A program made the position numbers and the translations under genes. Below, in pieces: positions 1 to 5,023 of a DNA stretch of 6,842 nucleotides. This DNA is from Lachnospiraceae bacterium UBA3711 (lineage in GTDB: Bacteria; Bacillota; Clostridia; Lachnospirales; Lachnospiraceae), in contig DFHY01000111.1 of the NCBI GenBank assembly GCA_002371345.1, positions 1 to 6,842 on the forward strand. Reading direction: 5' to 3'. The notes under the pieces are model-generated. The model did not search any database and was not told where the DNA came from. It was given only the letters and a program-made list of their open reading frames with translations. Every line of letters starts with the position of its first letter. Within the stretch, counting starts at the first letter, position 1.

Positions 1-162
1 GCGCTCGCCCTCAGCGTGGATCTGTCTGTGTGCGCGGAGGAGGGAAGCTATGACATCCCGGTTCAGGTTACCCTTCCGGACGGATACGAGCTTGCCTCGG
101 AAGTGACCATTACGGTTGTGTCGACGAAGCAGGCTGTGCAGACGGAGGGTGAGGGGCAATGA
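1..162 (+). CDS. YbbR-domain (CdaR-like) protein, C-terminal fragment
   Basis: Only the last 53 residues are present; the reading frame is open from base 1 and ends at TGA 160-162. The visible part reads as the end of a YbbR-type beta domain: a VDLS segment, then an acidic EEGSY turn, a short strand (DIPVQV), the TLPDGYEL turn and a final alternating strand (VTITVV), followed by a short polar tail. YbbR proteins are membrane-anchored and extracytoplasmic, with several such repeats. In Firmicutes the CdaR member sits beside and regulates the diadenylate cyclase CdaA. The N-terminus, membrane anchor and any cdaA partner are outside the window, so the CdaR assignment is an inference. The stop overlaps the start of the next gene as ATGA, which points to one operon. 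I am fairly sure of the frame and less sure of the exact family. Confidence 0.72.
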   Translation, partial: ALALSVDLSVCAEEGSYDIPVQVTLPDGYELASEVTITVVSTKQAVQTEGEGQ

Positions 163-491
163 TAGAGAAGAATATTCTGCTGGGGTGCTCCGGCGGGCTG
201 TTCCTCAGGCCCGCAGGCGCGATATGCGAGACGGCGATGCAGTATCGCTGCAGAAGTGAGCTGCTGATAGGAGAAAAGGTATATAACCTTCGAAGCGTGC
301 TCAGCGTGCTCAGCGCACAGGTGAGTTCCCAGGGCGATGCCATGCTTCGCTGCGACGGTACGGATGAGACGGATGCCGCCGCAGCTCTGACAACCCTTCT
401 GGAGGAGGCTCCGGCGGACAGGCAGGGCAGGGCGGACTCGAAGGATTCCGGAGATAGTAATTCATGGACAGAGAAAGATACAAACGCCTGA
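159..491 (+). CDS. HPr-like protein lacking the active-site histidine (Crh-like)
   Basis: This 110-residue protein aligns without gaps to the HPr fold over about residues 1-86. It has the GL-x-x-RPA active-site motif at 13-19, a beta strand at 33-37, the region around Ser46 at 45-52, and the acidic DETDAAAAL-TLLEE helix near 68-86. In HPr, His15 takes phosphate from enzyme I; here codon 15 (201-203) is TTC, Phe, while Gly13, Leu14, Arg17, Pro18 and Ala19 are kept. Residue 46 is Ser, the site HPr kinase modifies in Gram-positive bacteria. This matches the logic of Bacillus Crh, which also lost His15 but kept Ser46, so a regulatory rather than sugar-transport role is inferred. A polar tail of about 24 residues (87-110) extends beyond the usual 85-88 residue length. 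GGAGG at 144-148 lies ten bases before the ATG. The 3' end overlaps the next gene by 28 bases. Confidence 0.85.
   Translation: MIEKNILLGCSGGLFLRPAGAICETAMQYRCRSELLIGEKVYNLRSVLSVLSAQVSSQGDAMLRCDGTDETDAAAALTTLLEEAPADRQGRADSKDSGDSNSWTEKDTNA
450..454 (+). promoter_or_regulatory. Ribosome binding site for the transferase fusion gene
   Basis: GGAGA lies nine bases before ATG 464, inside the coding sequence of the HPr-like gene. It favours 464 over the next in-frame ATG at 494, which would avoid the overlap but has no comparable site at good spacing. The placement suggests that translation of the fusion protein is coupled to that of the HPr-like protein. Confidence 0.6.
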
Positions 492-2797
492 TTATGTTCT
501 TTGCGTCCCTGCTTGTGATAGGGCTGCAGACGGCTAATTTTGCGTATATCTGGTTTAAGTACTATAACCGCCGGTCAGTGATACAGATGTTCTATTGGAG
601 ACGGGGAAACTGGGTGCTCTTCGGTCTGTACGCACTGATCACTTTCCTGATGTCCAAGCTGTTCGGCGCGCTTAAGGTCGGATATATGCGTGTTCAGGAT
701 GTGATTATCGCACAGATCTGTTCCGTGGTCTGCGCAAATACCATTGCGTACATTCAGCTGGCGCTGATCGGCCGCTGGAAGTTTCCGGACCATCTCACAC
801 CGATGCTCAAGCTGACCGCAGTCAATCTCGTGATAGTGATTCTCTGGGTCGTATTCATGAGGTGGATTTACAACACTATCTATCCGCCGAAGTCGGTGAT
901 TCTGGTATACGACCAGCACAATCCTGAGAAGCTCCTGAAAAACATAGCGTCACGCAAGGACAAATATGATATAGAGGAAGCTGTTCCGGTCAGCCGGGGA
1001 GTGGATTTTATAAAAGATCATATTCTGAACCACGAAGCGTGTATAGTTGGAGATATTCCGTCGCACGAGAGGAACATTCTCGTAAAATACTGCTTTGAGA
1101 AAGGGATACGCTGCTACTGCAGTCCGAAGATATCGGACATTATGCTCATGGGAGCTGAAAAGATCCATATGTTCGATACCCCTCTGCTGCTTATGCGCAA
1201 CAGGGGAATATCCGCTGAGCAGCAGTTTGTGAAGCGCATGATGGATATCATAGTATGCGTATTCCTTGCGGTGCTGCTGTCCCCGCTGCTTCTTATCATC
1301 GCTGCCTGTGTCAAGCTGTATGACCGCGGACCTGTCTTCTACCGTCAGGAGAGGCTTACCCAGTATGGCAGGGTGTTTATGATTGTAAAGTTCCGCTCCA
1401 TGAGGGTTGATTCGGAGACAAACAGCGGCGCGAGACTTGCCGCGAAAGGGGATTCCCGTGTCACCCCGGTGGGCAGGTTCCTTCGAAAGATTCATTTTGA
1501 TGAGCTTCCCCAGCTGTTCAATATTATAAAGGGGGATATGTCGATTGTGGGGCCGAGGCCTGAGAGGCCGGAAATTGCCGCTCAGTATGAGAAGGAGATC
1601 CCGGAATTCTCATACCGGCTGAAGGTGAAGGCAGGTCTGACCGGTTATGCCCAGGTATATGGAAAGTACAATACCAAGCCGTATGACAAGCTGAAGCTTG
1701 ACCTTACATATATTGAGAACTATTCGCTTCTGCTGGATCTGCAGCTTGTCGCCACGACGGTGAAGATCCTGTTTCAGAAGGAGAACACAGAAGGCGTGGA
1801 CGTGTCACAGAAGACAGCTTCCGCCGGAGACGACAGCTTTCAGGACGGAGAGAAGCTTGACAGGCAGGTTCAGAATACTATCCGTGAGCTGAAGCTGGAA
1901 GAGCACCTGGCTCAGACCACAGGCCTTGAGACGTCTGAGATGACTTACGAGGCCGCGGCGGCCCTTCCCGAGGGAGTGCGCGCGAAGGATGTCGCCGCGC
2001 AGCAGCTTCCTGGACTTCTCGTCTCGGTCATCATACCGCTGTTTAACAGCTCAGGAACACTGAAGGACGCGATCGACAGCGTACTTGCTCAGGATATGCA
2101 TTTTGAGTCAGCCGACAGGATCGGCAGAGGAAGCGTTCAGGAGCTTGAGATCCTGGTGGTTGACGACTGTTCTACCGATGACCCTGACAGCGTTATGCGC
2201 CGGTATGAATCGGATCCGCGTGTCAGATACTTTCATAACAGGGACCGTCTCGGCGCCGCGAAGAGCCGCAACAGGGGCGTTCTTTTCGCGAGGGGAAAGT
2301 ATGTCGCCTTTCTTGACGCGGATGATATGTGGAGGCCGGACAAGCTGAAGAAGCAGTTTGCGAGAATATTCGAGACGGGGGACGTGCTGTGCTGTACTGC
2401 CCGTGAGCTGATCCGGCCAGACGGGAGCCGGACCGGGCGGGTGATCGGGGTAAAGAGTGTTCTGACATACAAGGATATGCTCAGGCACAACCAGATTAAC
2501 TGCTCTTCGGTGGTTACGCTGACGGAGATCGCCAGACGGTATCCGATGATTCACGAGGATTCACATGAGGATTATATAACGTGGATGAGCATTTTGAACC
2601 GGTATGATGAGGCGTGCGCGGTAAATGAGCCGCTTCTTCTGTACCGCCTGTCATCCACCGGGAAGAGCGGCGGAAAGCTGAAGAGCGCCAGGATGACATA
2701 CCGGGCATACCGCTATATGGGCTTCGGCCCTCTGAAGAGTGCCGCCCTGTTTGTAAGCTATGCTGTACACGGAGTGGTGAAGTACGCGAGGGCCTGA
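464..2797 (+). CDS. Polyprenyl-phosphate sugar-1-phosphate transferase fused to a GT2 glycosyltransferase
   Basis: This 777-residue protein has two enzymes in one frame. Residues 7-30, 49-68, 76-100 and 113-137 look like membrane helices; 143-240 resemble the nucleotide-binding-like domain of WbaP/WcaJ-type transferases. Residues 252-445 are the bacterial sugar transferase domain: a membrane helix with Ser273-Pro274, KFRSM at 309-313, the catalytic Asp346-Glu347 pair in FDELPQLFN, GDMSIVGPRPE at 357-367 and GLTGYAQV at 391-398. This family moves a sugar-1-phosphate from a UDP-sugar to undecaprenyl phosphate, starting glycan assembly. After a linker (447-517), a GT-A fold of GT2 type begins at VSVIIPLFN (521-529), with VVDDCS (565-570), the metal-binding DAD (618-620) and a probable catalytic HEDY (701-704). 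The C-terminal tail has the YRLSSTGKS pattern common after GT2 domains. Inferred: the second domain adds the next sugar. Neither sugar can be read from the sequence. The following permease gene starts 30 bases downstream. Confidence 0.93.
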   Translation: MDRERYKRLIMFFASLLVIGLQTANFAYIWFKYYNRRSVIQMFYWRRGNWVLFGLYALITFLMSKLFGALKVGYMRVQDVIIAQICSVVCANTIAYIQLALIGRWKFPDHLTPMLKLTAVNLVIVILWVVFMRWIYNTIYPPKSVILVYDQHNPEKLLKNIASRKDKYDIEEAVPVSRGVDFIKDHILNHEACIVGDIPSHERNILVKYCFEKGIRCYCSPKISDIMLMGAEKIHMFDTPLLLMRNRGISAEQQFVKRMMDIIVCVFLAVLLSPLLLIIAACVKLYDRGPVFYRQERLTQYGRVFMIVKFRSMRVDSETNSGARLAAKGDSRVTPVGRFLRKIHFDELPQLFNIIKGDMSIVGPRPERPEIAAQYEKEIPEFSYRLKVKAGLTGYAQVYGKYNTKPYDKLKLDLTYIENYSLLLDLQLVATTVKILFQKENTEGVDVSQKTASAGDDSFQDGEKLDRQVQNTIRELKLEEHLAQTTGLETSEMTYEAAAALPEGVRAKDVAAQQLPGLLVSVIIPLFNSSGTLKDAIDSVLAQDMHFESADRIGRGSVQELEILVVDDCSTDDPDSVMRRYESDPRVRYFHNRDRLGAAKSRNRGVLFARGKYVAFLDADDMWRPDKLKKQFARIFETGDVLCCTARELIRPDGSRTGRVIGVKSVLTYKDMLRHNQINCSSVVTLTEIARRYPMIHEDSHEDYITWMSILNRYDEACAVNEPLLLYRLSSTGKSGGKLKSARMTYRAYRYMGFGPLKSAALFVSYAVHGVVKYARA

Positions 2798-2827
2798 GCT
2801 TTGCTGCCGCATGATTGAGACAAATAT

Positions 2828-3619
2828 ATGCTTAAATATCTGATTACTGAGCGGCGGCTGATCTGGCCGCTCGCGAAAAATGATTTCCGCAAGAAGTTTG
2901 CCGGATCGTACCTGGGTGTAGTCTGGGCTCTGGTTCAGCCGGTAGTGACGGTTCTTGTCTACTGGTTTGTATTTCAGGTCGGACTCAGGCAGACCGCCGA
3001 GGTGGGCGGGGTGCCGTTCATCCTCTGGATGCTGGCAGGACTCGTGCCGTGGTTCTATTTCAATGACGCGCTGCAAGGCGGGACGAAGTCTCTGATCGAG
3101 TACAGCTACCTTGTCAAGAAGGTCGTGTTCAGGATTGAGATCCTGCCGATAGTCAAGGCGGTGAGCGCTCTTTACGTTCACATATTCTTCGTGGCGCTGA
3201 CATGGCTGTTGTATGTCGTGTACGGGAAGTTCCCCGGGCTTTTCACTTTTCAGGCAGTCTATTACACTTTCTGCATGTTTCTGATGGTGCTCAGCCTGAG
3301 CTACGCGACAAGTGCCATAACGGTTCTTTTCAGGGATATGGAGCAGCTGGTGGCGATAGTGCTGCAGATAGGTGTCTGGGCGACTCCCATCATGTGGGAT
3401 CTGTCCTCGATAAACCTTCCGAAGTGGCTTGTGATCCTGTTCAAGATGAATCCGATGTACTATATCGTATACGGCTACAGAGACACTTTTGTTTTCCACA
3501 GGGGCTTCTGGGAGCATCCGCTTCTGACAGTGTATTTCTGGGCGTTCACGGCACTGGCATACCTGTGGGGGGTCAAGACCTTCCGGCGGAGCAGAGGACA
3601 CTTCGCGGATGTGCTGTGA
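2828..3619 (+). CDS. ABC-2 type polysaccharide export permease (Wzm/TagG type)
   Basis: This 263-residue membrane protein matches the usual length of Wzm/TagG/RgpC permeases, which form the dimeric channel that moves lipid-linked glycans or teichoic acids out of the cytoplasm. It opens with the family's amphipathic interface segment, NDFRKKFAGSYLG-WALVQP (18-38). Hydrophobic segments follow at about 29-51, 62-80, 107-133, 141-167, 173-190 and 231-250. Further hallmarks are the loop LFRDMEQLV (167-175), ATPIMW (185-190), NPM (208-210) and the C-terminal RRSRGHFADVL. It lies between the initiating transferase and its probable ATPase partner, the usual order for this transporter class. No strong ribosome binding site is visible before ATG 2828; only a weak TTGAGA lies near 2815-2820, so the start is chosen by fit to the family N-terminus. 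Confidence 0.95.
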   Translation: MLKYLITERRLIWPLAKNDFRKKFAGSYLGVVWALVQPVVTVLVYWFVFQVGLRQTAEVGGVPFILWMLAGLVPWFYFNDALQGGTKSLIEYSYLVKKVVFRIEILPIVKAVSALYVHIFFVALTWLLYVVYGKFPGLFTFQAVYYTFCMFLMVLSLSYATSAITVLFRDMEQLVAIVLQIGVWATPIMWDLSSINLPKWLVILFKMNPMYYIVYGYRDTFVFHRGFWEHPLLTVYFWAFTALAYLWGVKTFRRSRGHFADVL

Positions 3620-3703
3620 GAAGACGGAAACTGCCAGGCGAAGACCTGGACAGACAGCTGCCCTGCAGGCGACTGACGGCGGCGTGGATAAGAGAGTGTG
3701 GAT
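3620..3703 (+). other. Spacer between permease and ATPase genes
   Basis: This 84-base gap is the largest in the window. It holds one short hairpin (CCAGG 3634-3638 with CCTGG 3645-3649, six-base loop) without a T-run, and the 8-base palindrome CCTGCAGG. I see no promoter or terminator pattern, so transcription probably reads through. Confidence 0.5.
3692..3696 (+). promoter_or_regulatory. Ribosome binding site choosing the ATPase start
   Basis: GAGAG lies seven bases before ATG 3704 but only one base before the in-frame GTG 3698. Spacing therefore favours ATG 3704. A third in-frame ATG at 3713 is also possible. Confidence 0.5.
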
Positions 3704-5020
3704 ATGGCTGATATGAGCGGTAATGAGCCGGTGATCCGTGTGACGGATGTGACTAAGAGCTACCGGCTGTACAAACGGCAGAGAGACCGGCTGTGGGAGT
3801 CGCTTGGTCTTGATTTCAGGAAGAACTACAAAGAGAAGCACGCTCTTAACGGCGTGAGCTTTGAGGTGTCAAAGGGAGAGACAGTAGGCATTATCGGAAC
3901 AAACGGTTCCGGTAAGTCGACGATGCTGAAGCTGATAACGGGAGTACTGACCCCCACAGCCGGAAAGATAGAGGTAAACGGGCGGATCAGCGCCCTGCTT
4001 GAGCTTGGCGCCGGATTCAATATGGAGTACACAGGGATAGAGAATATCTATCTTAACGGCACCATGATCGGGTTCACCAGAGAGGAGATAGACCAGAGAC
4101 TTCAGTCCATAATCGACTTCGCGGATATCGGAGATTATATCAATCAGCCGGTAAAAAGCTATTCCAGCGGTATGTTTGTACGGCTGGCTTTCGCGGTAGC
4201 GATCAACATTGATCCGGAGATACTGATAGTGGATGAAGCTCTTTCCGTGGGCGATGTATTTTTCCAGTCGAAGTGTTACAGGAAGTTCGAGGACTTCAAG
4301 AGAGAGGGGAAGACGATACTATTTGTCTCCCATGACCTGAGCGCTATCTCACGTTACTGTGACAGGGCCGTGCTCCTGAATCAGGGTGACAAGGTGTACG
4401 AGGGCACTCCCAAGGAAGCGATCGATATATACAAGAAGGTGCTGGTGGATCAGTTTCATAAGGGATCGGGAACGGCTGACGCTTCGGGGGACGGAACTGA
4501 GGCAGATACCGGAGCAGGCAATGACGCGTCTTCAGGAAACAGATGGCGCGACCATTTCCCGGTCAATCCAAGTCTTGTGGAATATGGAGAGAAGAACGCG
4601 GAGATTATTGATTACGGACTCTATGACGAGAAGAATCTTCCCACATCGAACTTCATTAAGGGATCACGGTTTACTGTCAAGATGAAGATCCGTGCCAGGG
4701 AGGATGTTCTTGAGCCTATCTTTGCCTTTACGATTAAAAACCTGAAGGGTATAGAGATCTGCGGCACCAACACCACTATGGAGAAGGTACCGGTAGCGAC
4801 GATGCATGAAGGTGATGAGCATATTGTCACATTCACACAGAATATTGATCTTCAGGGAGGCGAGTATCTGCTGTCGCTGGGCTGTACAGGATATCAGGAC
4901 GGAATGTTCCGTGTGTTTCACCGCCTGTATGATGTCATTTCCCTGACGGTTGTTTCATCCAGGGACACGGTGGGCTTCTACGATATGAACAGCACCTGCG
5001 TTCTTGACCCTAAGGAGTAA
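3704..5020 (+). CDS. ABC transporter ATP-binding protein, Wzt type with C-terminal sugar-binding-like domain
   Basis: From ATG 3704 the product is 438 residues; GTG 3698 would add two. The N-terminal half is a complete ABC ATPase: Walker A GTNGSGKST (65-73), the Wzt-style LLELGAGFN segment in place of a standard Q-loop (98-106), the short signature YSSGM (153-157), Walker B ILIVDE with the catalytic Glu178, and the switch histidine in SHD (His210). This subfamily (Wzt/TagH/RgpD) powers export of lipid-linked polysaccharides through the permease encoded just upstream. A Gly/Ala/Asp/Ser-rich linker (about 254-279) leads to a beta-rich C-terminal domain (about 281-417) resembling Wzt_C. In E. 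coli O8/O9a that domain binds the modified end of the finished chain. A similar gating role here is inferred from architecture and from the adjacent methyltransferase-kinase gene. The ligand is unknown. Confidence 0.93.
   Translation: MADMSGNEPVIRVTDVTKSYRLYKRQRDRLWESLGLDFRKNYKEKHALNGVSFEVSKGETVGIIGTNGSGKSTMLKLITGVLTPTAGKIEVNGRISALLELGAGFNMEYTGIENIYLNGTMIGFTREEIDQRLQSIIDFADIGDYINQPVKSYSSGMFVRLAFAVAINIDPEILIVDEALSVGDVFFQSKCYRKFEDFKREGKTILFVSHDLSAISRYCDRAVLLNQGDKVYEGTPKEAIDIYKKVLVDQFHKGSGTADASGDGTEADTGAGNDASSGNRWRDHFPVNPSLVEYGEKNAEIIDYGLYDEKNLPTSNFIKGSRFTVKMKIRAREDVLEPIFAFTIKNLKGIEICGTNTTMEKVPVATMHEGDEHIVTFTQNIDLQGGEYLLSLGCTGYQDGMFRVFHRLYDVISLTVVSSRDTVGFYDMNSTCVLDPKE
5012..5017 (+). promoter_or_regulatory. 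Ribosome binding site for the methyltransferase gene
   Basis: AAGGAG occupies the last two sense codons of the ATPase gene, six bases before ATG 5024. The site is strong, fixes the start, and indicates that the two genes are co-translated from one message. Confidence 0.8.
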
Positions 5021-5023
5021 GGA

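Noticed and set aside
494..496. Alternative start of the transferase fusion that would avoid overlap with the HPr-like gene
   Set aside because: It lacks a ribosome binding site at good spacing, whereas ATG 464 has GGAGA nine bases upstream. The extra ten basic and polar residues fit a cytoplasmic N-terminus before the first membrane helix.
950..1495. Open frame on the - strand (181 codons) within the sugar transferase domain
   Set aside because: It is fully contained in a gene with intact catalytic motifs, and its product resembles no known family.
1940..1942. Internal ATG in the linker as a separate start for the GT2 domain
   Set aside because: The preceding bases give only a weak GAG-containing match at uncertain spacing, and there is no stop between the two domains, so a single fusion protein is the simpler reading.
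3634..3649. Hairpin in the 84-base spacer as a possible terminator
   Set aside because: The stem is only five base pairs and no T-run follows. The ATPase is functionally tied to the upstream permease, so read-through is expected.
3202..3711. Second + strand frame (169 codons) overlapping the permease and spacer
   Set aside because: It is out of frame with the permease, has no domain and no convincing ribosome binding site, and exists because the permease sequence is stop-poor in that frame.
2651..3841. Long open frame on the - strand (396 codons) across the permease gene
   Set aside because: It lies opposite a clearly conserved permease and its spacer. Its translation is rich in His, Pro and Gln with no recognisable domain, membrane pattern or family motif. 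It is a shadow of codon bias.
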